A stretch of DNA of 64,000 nt from a virus, in the IMG/VR virus record IMGVR_UViG_3300031951_006582, positions 1-64,000 of that record; one strand, written 5' to 3'. The notes below the pieces were generated by a model. It ran no database searches. It was not told where the DNA came from and saw nothing but the letters and a program-made list of their open reading frames with translations. Numbering within the stretch: the stretch's first letter is position 1; each line of letters begins with the position of its first letter. Positions 34,366-42,106 of this stretch are shown here, one piece after another. Position numbers and translations under genes: made by a program.

Positions 34366-34373
34366 GATAAATA
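34366..34373 (+). promoter_or_regulatory. Late promoter, proximal of a tandem pair, leaderless spacing
   Basis: GATAAATA, GTTCT, ATG 34379. Confidence 0.7.
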
Positions 34374-34378
34374 GTTCT

Positions 34379-34972
34379 ATGAAAACTTCACCAGCAGATA
34401 AGTTCTTTAATGATATTGATTTCGTTAGCATTGTTGACACCATCAAGGGCGTCTACATGAGCGATGGCGCTATGTCTACCCTATTAGATTTTGAGCGTGT
34501 AATGGATGAGGCAGATGTATATGCTTTCAAGAATTGGATAGTCGGCGAACTCGTTGATGGTCCAGTTGTAGGTAGATACAACTGCAAGTGCATCTTTATG
34601 TGGCCGTATAAGTTGATGCCTAATCCGAAAGGTGCGCTGAGACTAACTAATATCGGATGCAAAGTCACATATGGTAAAGGCGAAATCAAAGTTCCCGTTG
34701 AAGTCAAAGACTATGAAGATTTTGTTCCCGGAACCAGATATCCTAAGATGGCAAAAAGAAAAGTTTGGTTCGTTGAAGTAGTTATTCCGTTTGAGTTAAT
34801 GGACGATATCAAAGAAGGTTCTATTGACCTTGCTGACCAAACTATTGACCTCTCAGAGATTGAAGATGCTTATGATGAAGATTTGGATACTGCAATGTCA
34901 GAAGAAGATACTGTAGAAACCCAAGCTGATGAAGCGCAGGCAGCAGCGCCACTGGGACAGGGAATGATGTAA
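34379..34972 (+). CDS. T4-like conserved structural-region protein
   Basis: 197 residues from ATG 34379 (MKTSPADKFFNDIDFVSIVD). I prefer this over the start at 34346, because a perfect late octamer (34366-34373) ends 5 bases before it. Middle motifs: VGRYNCKCIFMWPYKLMPNP, KGALRLTNIGCKVTYGKG, KVWFVEVVIPFELMDDIKEG; acidic C-terminal tail. From memory it belongs with the next gene to a pair conserved in T4-like marine phages; function unknown, probably virion assembly. Confidence 0.65.
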   Translation: MKTSPADKFFNDIDFVSIVDTIKGVYMSDGAMSTLLDFERVMDEADVYAFKNWIVGELVDGPVVGRYNCKCIFMWPYKLMPNPKGALRLTNIGCKVTYGKGEIKVPVEVKDYEDFVPGTRYPKMAKRKVWFVEVVIPFELMDDIKEGSIDLADQTIDLSEIEDAYDEDLDTAMSEEDTVETQADEAQAAAPLGQGMM

Positions 34973-34973
34973 T

Positions 34974-35528
34974 ATGGCACTAGATTACATGGACCTTGAA
35001 GGGCAAATCAAAGACAAAATTACAATTGATGAATATGCTGCTAAGATGGGCAAGGACAGTGATATCGTAACTGTCACATTCACTACAAATAGTAAACTCG
35101 CTGCAAAGGATTTAGTTACTTGGTTTGAGCGCGGATATGATTTCGTGTTAGATGCAAGCGTTAGCGATGGGGAAATTGAACCGGGTAAGTGGTTGGTATT
35201 CATTGAAATGGACCGTAGATCAAAGGTTCCTAATCGTATCGTCACTCTACTACAAGACTTAGAAACACTCACTGGTATTGAGCTGGATGATTGGACAGTT
35301 GAAATAGACGGTGAAGAGTATGAAGCCAGTGAAGAAACAATGAAGGAAAAAATGATTCTAAATCCTAATGAATACGAGTCTGCAAAGGGTTCTGAGGATG
35401 AAGATGAAGAAACCGAAGAAACCGAAGGCGAACTAAATGAAATGCGTCTTCGTGCCGGACTAGACGTAAAAACAACTTATGTCGAAGATGAGTATATCAA
35501 AAACCTAAAAGCAATAGCAGGAATGTAA
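34974..35528 (+). CDS. Partner of the 34379 gene; T4-like conserved protein
   Basis: 184 residues. MDLEGQIKDKITIDEYAAKM, VTVTFTTNSKLAAKDLVTWF, ERGYDFVLDASVSDGEIEPG and KWLVFIEMDRRSKVPNRIVT form an alpha/beta fold; an E-rich linker precedes LNEMRLRAGL. Starts 1 base after the preceding stop. Late transcript. Function unknown; likely acts with its neighbour. Confidence 0.65.
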   Translation: MALDYMDLEGQIKDKITIDEYAAKMGKDSDIVTVTFTTNSKLAAKDLVTWFERGYDFVLDASVSDGEIEPGKWLVFIEMDRRSKVPNRIVTLLQDLETLTGIELDDWTVEIDGEEYEASEETMKEKMILNPNEYESAKGSEDEDEETEETEGELNEMRLRAGLDVKTTYVEDEYIKNLKAIAGM

Positions 35529-35529
35529 A

Positions 35530-35826
35530 ATGACTGAGGTGTTGGTTAGAAACACTAATGAACACTGGATCAACAGCAAATGGCGCCCGTCAATGGGTTG
35601 GATGTATTTGGCTGTATGTATTTTTGACTTCATTCTATTCCCTATATTATGGTCTGTCTTGCAAGCTGCAACTAACGGTAGCGTAACGACTCCCTGGCAA
35701 CCAATTACATTACAAGGCGCAGGCTTATTCCACGTTGCTATGGGTACTGTGTTGGGTATTGCTGCATACGGTAGAACCAAAGAAAAGGTTGAGGGTGTAG
35801 CTAATTCTTCAACCGAAGTTCAGTAA
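35530..35826 (+). CDS. Putative holin (GTA 3TM type)
   Basis: 98 residues. WRPSMGWMYLAVCIFDFILF then PILW is one TM; PWQPITLQGAGLFHVAMGTV-LGIAAYG is a second, followed by R-T-K-E-K and a polar tail. The W-R-P-x-MG, PW-x-P-x-TL-x-G-x-GLFH pattern is that of the holin_3TM family found in gene transfer agents of alphaproteobacteria and in T4-like marine phages. It would permeabilise the inner membrane to time lysis. It starts 1 base after the previous gene. No endolysin was recognised nearby. Confidence 0.65.
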   Translation: MTEVLVRNTNEHWINSKWRPSMGWMYLAVCIFDFILFPILWSVLQAATNGSVTTPWQPITLQGAGLFHVAMGTVLGIAAYGRTKEKVEGVANSSTEVQ

Positions 35827-35834
35827 AATAAAAC

Positions 35835-35863
35835 TTGACATTTGATGCAGAGAATGCTATATA
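35835..35863 (+). promoter_or_regulatory. Early promoter giving a leaderless dnaJ mRNA
   Basis: TTGACA (35835-35840), 17-base spacer, TATATA (35858-35863), TTAAGA, ATG at 35870. The stretch TAAGA-ATG is shared with the kinase promoter. Confidence 0.75.
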
Positions 35864-35869
35864 TTAAGA

Positions 35870-36676
35870 ATGGATCATTATAGCACGTTAGGCGTATCCC
35901 GTGACGCCAGCCAAGAAGAAATCAAAAAAGCTTATCGCAAACTTGCGATGACTCATCATCCTGATAAGGGCGGCAACCCAGTAGAATTTCAAAAGCTTAA
36001 TGACGCATACGAAGTCCTGAGCAACCCCGATAAGAAACTTCAATACGACAATCCTTCCGTACGCTCTAATAACCCGTTCGGCGGCGGATTCCAGTTTGAC
36101 CAGAATCATTTTGATCTAGGCGATATATTCAATCAGATATTCGGTGGTGCCCGCGGACCTGGTGCCGGGTTTAATCAGAAACAAATATTTAGAACCCAAG
36201 TATCAATCTCACTATTAGACGCTTACGTTGGAAAAGAACATGCCTTTCAGCTTTCTACTCCTACCGGAGTAAAGGTAATCAATGTTAAAGTTCCATTAGG
36301 AATTAATAACGGCGACCAAGTTAGATACGAAAATGTCATTGACAACGGCACACTTATAATCGGATTTCACATCCTACCTGACTTGAGATTTGATAGAAAC
36401 GGGGATGATTTATATTGCAATTTGCCTATATCTGTGCTAGATTTAATAGTCGGTACTAAAGTAAAATTCAACACTATCTCAGGAAAAACTATTGAAGTTA
36501 CTATTCCCCCAAACACGCAACCGTCACAACACATTAGATTGCCTGGCATGGGAATGCCTGTAAAGAATGCAGCCAATGTATATGGTGACCAAATACTATT
36601 GCTAAAACCTTTCTTACCTGATAATATCCATAGTGATGTTATTGAAAGCATACAGCGTACCCAAGTAAATAATTAA
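35870..36676 (+). CDS. DnaJ/CbpA-type co-chaperone
   Basis: 268 residues. J-domain at the N-terminus (HYSTLGVSRDASQEEIKKAY, MTHHPDKGG with HPD, LNDAYEVLSNPDKKLQYD), a short G/F-rich linker, then two DnaJ C-terminal beta domains (KVPLGINNGDQVRYENV; VTIPPNTQPSQHIRLPGMGM). It lacks the Cys-rich zinc domain, so it is CbpA/DnaJB-like. It would recruit host DnaK. The -10 box TATATA ends 6 bases before its ATG, predicting leaderless early expression. The ClpA-like gene follows 13 bases later. Confidence 0.9.
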   Translation: MDHYSTLGVSRDASQEEIKKAYRKLAMTHHPDKGGNPVEFQKLNDAYEVLSNPDKKLQYDNPSVRSNNPFGGGFQFDQNHFDLGDIFNQIFGGARGPGAGFNQKQIFRTQVSISLLDAYVGKEHAFQLSTPTGVKVINVKVPLGINNGDQVRYENVIDNGTLIIGFHILPDLRFDRNGDDLYCNLPISVLDLIVGTKVKFNTISGKTIEVTIPPNTQPSQHIRLPGMGMPVKNAANVYGDQILLLKPFLPDNIHSDVIESIQRTQVNN

Positions 36677-36689
36677 AAAGGAAAACACA

Positions 36690-38957
36690 TTGCAGTCTTC
36701 ACCTGAAATTGAAAATATTGTAGCACGTTCAATTGAATCTGCTAAGAAGTATCAACACGAATATGTTACTATTGAACATCTTCTTTTGGCTTTGGTTACC
36801 CATGCGCCTTTCAAGAAGTGTCTCAACGGGTTCAACGTAGATACTGAAATGATGACTCAAGAGATTGAACAGTATCTTACTAGTCTGCAATCAATCGTAT
36901 CCACTGATCCTAATATGCAGCCCAAGCGAACCAATGCGCTTGAGCGTGTGATGAATCGTTCTGTGACGCAGGTGTTGTTCACTGGTCGTAGGCAAGTATC
37001 TACTATTGATCTTTACATGAGCATCGTTAGTGAGAACAACAGCCACGCACATTATTTTCTTCTAAAGTATGGTGTATCTAAGGCTGAGTTTCTAAATCAT
37101 TGGCAGCGTCACTATAAGGGTGAAGACGGTATTTCTGCCATCACTGATACGCAAGCAGAAGAAATTCTTGAAGAATACACGATTAATCTTACTGCACTTG
37201 CTCGTCAGGAAAAGCTTGAGCCTGTGATTGGCCGCAGCAAGGAAATTGATGATATCGTTAATGTCCTCGCAAAGCGTTTCAAGAGCAACGTATTGATGGT
37301 CGGTGACCCCGGCGTTGGTAAAACTGCAATCGCAGAAGGTATTGCTAACGCTATTGTCAATAAGGAAGTCCCTGACTTCTTGCTTGACCATGAACTTTAT
37401 AGCCTTGAAGTTGGTTCGCTACTTGCTGGTTCACGCTATCGCGGCGACTTTGAAGAAAAGGTCAAGCAGGTTCTTGAAGCACTTAACGTAAAGAAGAAGT
37501 CTATTCTCTTTATTGACGAAGCCCACACTATGCAGGGCGCAGGTGGCTCTACGAGCGGTAGCGTTGACTTCTCTAACATGATTAAGCCCGCTATCACTAA
37601 GGGTACGCTGAAGGTCATCGCAAGCACGACTTGGGAAGAGTTCTACGAAAGCTTTGAGAAGGACCGTGCGTTGATGCGCCGCTTCTATCGTATCAGCATT
37701 GATGAGCCTAGCAAGGATTCTACTGTTCGCATTCTTAGCGGTCTTGCTTCTCGTTTGAATGACTTCCACGAAGTTAACATTAGTCAGGAAGCTGTTGATA
37801 CTGCTGTTGAATTGGCAGAACGCTATATCCATGATCGTAAGAATCCTGACAAGAGCATTGACTTGCTTGATGCAGCCTGTGCTAAGCAGCGTGTTCTTAT
37901 GAACAAGGATGCAATCATCACTAAGGAACTTATCTATGAACAGGTAGAAAAGTTCACAGGTGTCCCCGCTGATAAGTTGAGTGGTGATAATATGGATCGT
38001 ATTCAGAATCTTGAAATGAACGTAAAGAACAAGCTTTATGGTCAAGACGAAGTTGTTGATAAGGTTCTTGAGCGTGTCTATGTCAGCTTCGCAGGTATCG
38101 GAAACGATACGAAGCCGACAGCAAGCTTCTTGTTCTTGGGCCCAACTGGTACGGGTAAAACAGAATTGGCTAAGCTGCTGTCCAAGAATTTGGATATGCC
38201 GCTTCTCAAGTACGACATGTCGGAGTACGGTGAGAAGCACAGCGTAAGCAGCTTGATCGGTCCGCCCCCGGGCTACGTAGGTTTTGGTGACTCGCAGGTG
38301 CAGGGCGGTCGTCTAATTTCAGACTTGAGCAAGAACCCTCATTCAATCCTGCTGTTTGACGAAGTTGAAAAGGCTCACCCCGATATTTTCAACATCTTCT
38401 TGCAGATGTTGGATGAGGGAACTGTCACTGGTAGTAACGGTAAGCAGGTGTCTATGAAGAACACTCTTATCATTTTGACAAGTAACCTCGGCAGTGCTGA
38501 TAACGAACGCAACAACATTGGCTTCGGTGATCTTGAAAAGAGTGGCGAAGACGATAAGGCATTGAAGCAGTTCTTCAAGCCAGAGTTCCGCAATCGTCTT
38601 GATATGGTTTGCAAGTTCAACAAGCTTGACACGCTTTCAATCAAGAAGATTGTTGTCAAGTTCATTGAAGACTTGAAGAAGCCGCTTCTTGAAAAGCACA
38701 ACATTAATCTTAACCTAAGCGAATCGGTAGTTGAATATCTTGCTGAACAGGGCTACGATAGTAAGATGGGCGCTCGTCCTCTTGCACGTAAGATTGATGA
38801 GTTGGTTCGTGTTCCTCTTTCAAAGAAGATTTTGTTTGAGAGCATCAAGAATGCTAATGTAATGGCAGTGATGAAAGATGATGCGATAGAGTTTGAAATC
38901 ACTGCCAAGCAGAACGCAAGGATTGGTAGTGATGGCATCATTGAAATTGAAGGTTGA
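36690..38957 (+). CDS. clpA: ClpA-type double AAA+ unfoldase
   Basis: 755 residues (E. coli ClpA: 758), TTG start with AAAAGG site. Clp N-domain repeats (EYVTIEHLLLALVTHAPF), first AAA+ (GDPGVGKTAIAEGIANAI; SILFIDEAHTMQGAGGS), second AAA+ (GPTGTGKTELAKLLSKNL; LLFDEVEKAHPDIFNIFLQM) and the ClpA/B C-terminal domain. There is no ClpB middle domain. At residues 610-612, the place of the IGL loop of ClpA, it has IGF, the form used by ClpX to dock ClpP. It could thus hijack host ClpP or act as a pure unfoldase. It follows dnaJ in one early transcript. Confidence 0.88.
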   Translation: MQSSPEIENIVARSIESAKKYQHEYVTIEHLLLALVTHAPFKKCLNGFNVDTEMMTQEIEQYLTSLQSIVSTDPNMQPKRTNALERVMNRSVTQVLFTGRRQVSTIDLYMSIVSENNSHAHYFLLKYGVSKAEFLNHWQRHYKGEDGISAITDTQAEEILEEYTINLTALARQEKLEPVIGRSKEIDDIVNVLAKRFKSNVLMVGDPGVGKTAIAEGIANAIVNKEVPDFLLDHELYSLEVGSLLAGSRYRGDFEEKVKQVLEALNVKKKSILFIDEAHTMQGAGGSTSGSVDFSNMIKPAITKGTLKVIASTTWEEFYESFEKDRALMRRFYRISIDEPSKDSTVRILSGLASRLNDFHEVNISQEAVDTAVELAERYIHDRKNPDKSIDLLDAACAKQRVLMNKDAIITKELIYEQVEKFTGVPADKLSGDNMDRIQNLEMNVKNKLYGQDEVVDKVLERVYVSFAGIGNDTKPTASFLFLGPTGTGKTELAKLLSKNLDMPLLKYDMSEYGEKHSVSSLIGPPPGYVGFGDSQVQGGRLISDLSKNPHSILLFDEVEKAHPDIFNIFLQMLDEGTVTGSNGKQVSMKNTLIILTSNLGSADNERNNIGFGDLEKSGEDDKALKQFFKPEFRNRLDMVCKFNKLDTLSIKKIVVKFIEDLKKPLLEKHNINLNLSESVVEYLAEQGYDSKMGARPLARKIDELVRVPLSKKILFESIKNANVMAVMKDDAIEFEITAKQNARIGSDGIIEIEG

Positions 38958-38982
38958 GCAGCGAGAAAAATTATATTACAAT
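38954..38982 (+). promoter_or_regulatory. Promoter giving a leaderless mRNA (38989 gene)
   Basis: TTGAGC (38954-38959), overlapping the clpA stop, 17-base spacer, TACAAT (38977-38982), six bases, ATG at 38989. Confidence 0.6.
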
Positions 38983-38988
38983 AGTTAC

Positions 38989-39600
38989 ATGTATAGAGCA
39001 GTATGCCACGTTCCGGGTGCATACCACACCGATAAGGCAAAAACTATAGACAAGTATAGGGATTATCTTGAGAAATTTCACACTGAAATGCTTAGATATC
39101 CCTTATACACGCCTCTAGTTATGACGGATGCCGATTACGATAATATTGAAATATTAATTAACTACATTAACAACTTTAAAAAGAACGACAAGGGAACTAT
39201 TCGTAGAGAAGGCAATAACATAACTTTCTTTAGTAATGATTTGCCCTTACTAAAAAAAGCCCTTAGCATTGATGTACCGGTGAAAATATATCAAGCAGAA
39301 TTGCTACCTGCTGGAGTAAAGTATTTCAAGCGCAAAGTTCCCGCGCCTTTTAGAGTACATTTAAAAGAAGCTAAGATTAATAGTGAAATAAAGGACGATA
39401 TCCTGTCCTATATTGAAAGAACCGACGGTGTAGAAGGTTCATCTGCGTTAATGATTTGGCTAACCAGACCGCATAGATGGGCGCATTCTTGGTGCAGTAA
39501 AACATTTTTCATCAATTATACTGATAGCAGTCAGCTAACGATGATGCATTTATTTTTTCCAGAAGTTATTGGGAAGAACTATAAACTAGAACAGAAGTGA
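38989..39600 (+). CDS. Conserved-looking hypothetical protein
   Basis: 203 residues from ATG 38989 (MYRAVCHVPGAYHTDKAKTI). An upstream frame opening inside clpA (38893) is rejected because a promoter (-35 TTGAGC 38954, -10 TACAAT 38977) places transcription start at this ATG. Visible stretches: MTDADYDNIEILINYINNFK, KIYQAELLPAGVKYFKRKVP, IERTDGVEGSSALMIWLTRP. Mixed alpha/beta; no family recognised. Similar proteins, some with this MY-R start, exist in T4-like phages as far as I recall. Confidence 0.65.
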   Translation: MYRAVCHVPGAYHTDKAKTIDKYRDYLEKFHTEMLRYPLYTPLVMTDADYDNIEILINYINNFKKNDKGTIRREGNNITFFSNDLPLLKKALSIDVPVKIYQAELLPAGVKYFKRKVPAPFRVHLKEAKINSEIKDDILSYIERTDGVEGSSALMIWLTRPHRWAHSWCSKTFFINYTDSSQLTMMHLFFPEVIGKNYKLEQK

Positions 39601-39606
39601 TAAATA
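39599..39606 (+). promoter_or_regulatory. Late promoter
   Basis: GATAAATA overlapping the stop of the 38989 gene; TTGGAG ribosome site, ATG 39631. Confidence 0.7.
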
Positions 39607-39630
39607 CTCTATATATTTTGGAGTTTTATC

Positions 39631-39795
39631 ATGGCAAAAATGATTGAAGAGGTCATCGTTATCAAGCTCGCCAAGCTTGTAAAAGACAGTGACCCAACTA
39701 ATGCAATTATTGCAGAAGATGCACAGATTGCATTAGAACAAGTAGCTCAAGAACTAGCAGGTGACGGGGTCTTAGTAGAGGTTGAGAAAGCTTAA
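39631..39795 (+). CDS. Small protein, unknown
   Basis: 54 residues, MAKMIEEVIVIKLAKLVKDS then an acidic helical part ending VEVEKA. Behind a perfect late octamer (39599-39606) and a TTGGAG site; its stop overlaps the next ATG (TAATG). The pattern resembles a small beta-alpha fold. Function unknown. Confidence 0.55.
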   Translation: MAKMIEEVIVIKLAKLVKDSDPTNAIIAEDAQIALEQVAQELAGDGVLVEVEKA

Positions 39796-40148
39796 TGTCT
39801 CAAGTTACTACTCTGATCCTTTTGCCACAAACAGCATACGTCAATCCAGGTAATGGTGCACCATACACTGTGACAGGCAACGCACAGCCCGCTGCTGCAT
39901 ATTACTTGGGTAATCAGGATTTACAAACAGTAAACTTTAGCACAGTAAATGTGACAGGTAACATTGTTATTGAAGCTACACTAGCAGCCAACAGTGATAA
40001 CGCTGATTGGTTTAAAGTGTATGAGTTTGAGGCGACTGCAAGCAACACCAGCATGTACACAAATATTGATGGCAACTTTGTTTACGTTAGAGCAAAGATA
40101 GAAGATTTTAGTCAAGGTACAGTTAATTTTGTTAAGGTAAGTTACTAA
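39795..40148 (+). CDS. Probable virion surface or fibre-associated protein
   Basis: 117 residues, all-beta: SQVTTLILLPQTAYVNPGNG, PAAAYYLGNQDLQTVNFSTV, VTGNIVIEATLAANSDNADW, FVYVRAKIEDFSQGTVNFVK. The G-N-I-x-I-E-A-x-L and YVRA...QGTVN strands suggest a jelly-roll or carbohydrate-binding-like module as found on phage capsids and fibres. Late transcript with the neighbours on both sides. Exact position on the virion unknown. Confidence 0.6.
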   Translation: MSQVTTLILLPQTAYVNPGNGAPYTVTGNAQPAAAYYLGNQDLQTVNFSTVNVTGNIVIEATLAANSDNADWFKVYEFEATASNTSMYTNIDGNFVYVRAKIEDFSQGTVNFVKVSY

Positions 40149-40149
40149 T

Positions 40150-41043
40150 ATGAGTATGGTTGTCATTATGCCCGGTGGCTTTCACCCATTTCACGCAGGA
40201 CACGCTTCATTGTATCAAAGTGCATTGAAGGCATTTCCTAACGCAGATGTTTATGTCGCTGCAACTAATGACACCAAGACTCGTCCCTTTCCCTTTGAGA
40301 TTAAAGAGAAGCTAGCCAAAGTTGCTGGCGTACAAGACGGTCGCTTTGTACAAGTTACAAGTCCTTTCCAAGCTAAAGAAATACTACAGAACTACAATCC
40401 AGAAGAAGACGTAGTAGTATTTGTACGTAGTGAAAAGGATCGTGATCAGCAACCTAAGCCAGGTGGCACAAAGAAAGATGGTAGCCCTGCATACTTCCAA
40501 CCATACACCGGTGAAGATATGGAACCATTTGGTAAGCACGGGTATATGGCATACTTGCCTACAGTAGAGTTCGGCCCTGGAATCAAATCTGCAACTGAGA
40601 TTCGTAACATTTGGCCTCAACTAAATGATCGTCGCAAACTTGCTATGGTCATGAGCTTGTATCCTAAGGCCCAAGAGAACGAGAGATTAGCACAGAATAT
40701 TGTTAAGATGCTTGATTTAGGTATGGGTACTGAGGAAGTTACTGAGACAATTATAAATGAGCGTCCGGGTGATGTTTACTCAGCAAGACAGGCTGAAATC
40801 ATTGAAGACTTAGGAAATGGTTATTTCTTGGGCGATGATACTTATCAAGACGATGAAGGCTTCTACAAAGAAGGTTACACTGTCTATAAGAAAGAAGGCG
40901 TTGACCAATATAGAATGGTTGACACTGTAGATATGAGCCCCTATAAAAATCCTCCTGGACATATTGAAAGCGAAATCAAAAAGATTATTGCTTCCGATAA
41001 AAATAATCTATCCGAAAACGCAGATTATCTAGACGAAAAATAA
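40150..41043 (+). CDS. Cytidylyltransferase/NMNAT-like nucleotidyltransferase with LxE-containing tail
   Basis: 297 residues. MVVIMPGGFHPFHAGHASLY carries the G-x-F-x-P-x-H-x-GH signature of HxGH nucleotidyltransferases; VVVFVRSEKDRD and GIKSATEIRNIW occupy the places of the ligand-binding and [IS]-S-S-T-x-[IV]-R motifs. These enzymes transfer a nucleotidyl group to form e.g. NAD, CDP- or pantetheine derivatives. The C-terminal 100 residues are a separate acidic part, with ETIINE-RPGD and YLDE-K resembling prohead-protease sites. Substrate unknown. Late transcript. Confidence 0.75.
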   Translation: MSMVVIMPGGFHPFHAGHASLYQSALKAFPNADVYVAATNDTKTRPFPFEIKEKLAKVAGVQDGRFVQVTSPFQAKEILQNYNPEEDVVVFVRSEKDRDQQPKPGGTKKDGSPAYFQPYTGEDMEPFGKHGYMAYLPTVEFGPGIKSATEIRNIWPQLNDRRKLAMVMSLYPKAQENERLAQNIVKMLDLGMGTEEVTETIINERPGDVYSARQAEIIEDLGNGYFLGDDTYQDDEGFYKEGYTVYKKEGVDQYRMVDTVDMSPYKNPPGHIESEIKKIIASDKNNLSENADYLDEK

Positions 41044-41062
41044 TTCCACTACTAGTTCCTCT

Positions 41063-41070
41063 TGTAAATA
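41063..41070 (+). promoter_or_regulatory. Late-promoter variant inside a hairpin (glycosyltransferase)
   Basis: TGTAAATA lies in the left arm of CTTGTAAA (41061-41068)/TTTACAAG (41081-41088). In RNA the right arm abuts the AAGAGGA ribosome site, so the fold could affect initiation. Confidence 0.4.
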
Positions 41071-41100
41071 TCTATACAAGTTTACAAGAAAGAGGACTTT

Positions 41101-42012
41101 ATGGCACGTAAACCAAAGAATACTACTACTAAGAATGTTGCACCAAACGGCGAGGAACGCACAGTTCCCGTAGAAAAGGTGCAAGAAATCGCTGAACAGG
41201 CTGCACAGGAGCAAGCTCCGCAGGCTGGACAAGTTCAAGTTAACGTTGACTATCTCCGCACAACTAAGGTTCACATTGCGATGCCTTGCTACGGCGGTAT
41301 GTTGACAGAATCAACGTTCATGTCATTCATCAAGTGGGCTAACACTGCCCGTCAGCTTGGTATTGACTGGACACTAGAAACAATGGTTAATGAATCATTG
41401 ATTAGCCGCGCAAGAAACACACTAACTGCTAAGTTTCTTGACATGCCCGACGCAACACACTTATTCTTCGTTGATGCTGATATCGGTTGGGAACCCTGGC
41501 ATTTGCTAGTCCTCTTGAATAGGGACGTAGACGTTATCGGTGGTTTGTACCCAATGAAGACTATGCCCATCAAGTGGGTTGTTAACGGGTTTGAGGGTGC
41601 AGAAGAAGGCCCCGATGGACTTCAAGAAGTTTCAAAGGCAGGCACTGGATTCCTTCTTATGAAGAAGCATGTATTTGAGAAGATGAATAGTCACCCCGCG
41701 GTTAAGCAGTACAAGAACGATATCGGTCTTGATCCAAAGTATGACCAGCACTTGAAGACTTACTTCGACACTGCTGTTCGTCAGAATCGCTACTACAGTG
41801 AAGACTGGACATTCTGTGAAAACTGGAGAGATATCGGTGGTCGCATTTGGGTTGACAAGCGAGTTCTTCTCCGTCACTCAGGCTCATATGTATTCTGTCA
41901 GGAAAATCAACAGTACTTGATGGACAACATTGGACCTATGTATGTTCAGGAGCAAGCAGCAAAGGCAGCAGCCGAAGCCGCAGCACAGGAAGCTTCCCCG
42001 CCTAGTCAGTAA
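41101..42012 (+). CDS. GT-A glycosyltransferase-like protein
   Basis: 303 residues. After a basic, Ala/Gln-rich 55-residue leader, KVHIAMPCYGGMLTESTFMS, NESLISRARNTLTAKFLDMP and THLFFVDADIGWEPWHLLVL give a nucleotide-sugar fold with a D-x-D metal site (DAD). Later motifs VIGGLYPMKT, KAGTGFLLMKKHVFEKM and SEDWTFCENWRDIGGRIWVD fit GT-A enzymes. Such proteins are common in T4-like marine phages; acceptor (DNA, virion or host glycan) is unknown. A hairpin spans the stop codon and a terminator follows. Confidence 0.75.
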   Translation: MARKPKNTTTKNVAPNGEERTVPVEKVQEIAEQAAQEQAPQAGQVQVNVDYLRTTKVHIAMPCYGGMLTESTFMSFIKWANTARQLGIDWTLETMVNESLISRARNTLTAKFLDMPDATHLFFVDADIGWEPWHLLVLLNRDVDVIGGLYPMKTMPIKWVVNGFEGAEEGPDGLQEVSKAGTGFLLMKKHVFEKMNSHPAVKQYKNDIGLDPKYDQHLKTYFDTAVRQNRYYSEDWTFCENWRDIGGRIWVDKRVLLRHSGSYVFCQENQQYLMDNIGPMYVQEQAAKAAAEAAAQEASPPSQ

Positions 42013-42026
42013 TAGTTACTGACTAG
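42002..42026 (+). repeat. Perfect hairpin across the glycosyltransferase stop codon
   Basis: CTAGTCAGTAA (42002-42012), loop TAG, TTACTGACTAG (42016-42026). An 11-bp perfect inverted repeat containing the stop codon; no T-run. Confidence 0.7.
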
Positions 42027-42038
42027 TAGCGCAAACTA

Positions 42039-42066
42039 GGGGCCTCAGCAATGGGGCCCCCTTTTT
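42039..42066 (+). terminator. Intrinsic terminator after the glycosyltransferase
   Basis: GGGGCC (42039-42044), 10-base loop, GGCCCC (42055-42060), then C and T5. Confidence 0.8.
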
Positions 42067-42074
42067 GTTTAAGT

Positions 42075-42082
42075 GATAAATA
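42075..42082 (+). promoter_or_regulatory. Late promoter (packaged-cargo operon 42107-45573)
   Basis: GATAAATA just after the glycosyltransferase terminator; precedes ATG 42107. Confidence 0.7.
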
Positions 42083-42106
42083 CTATATTACTATATAGGA
42101 TTACTC

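Noticed and set aside
37431-38240. 269-codon open frame antisense to clpA
   Set aside because: Lies fully inside a clear ClpA coding region; no start signals; product has no recognisable fold.
38893-38988. Upstream start for the 38989 gene within clpA
   Set aside because: Overlaps clpA by 65 bases and precedes the promoter; MYRAVCHVPG is the natural N-terminus.
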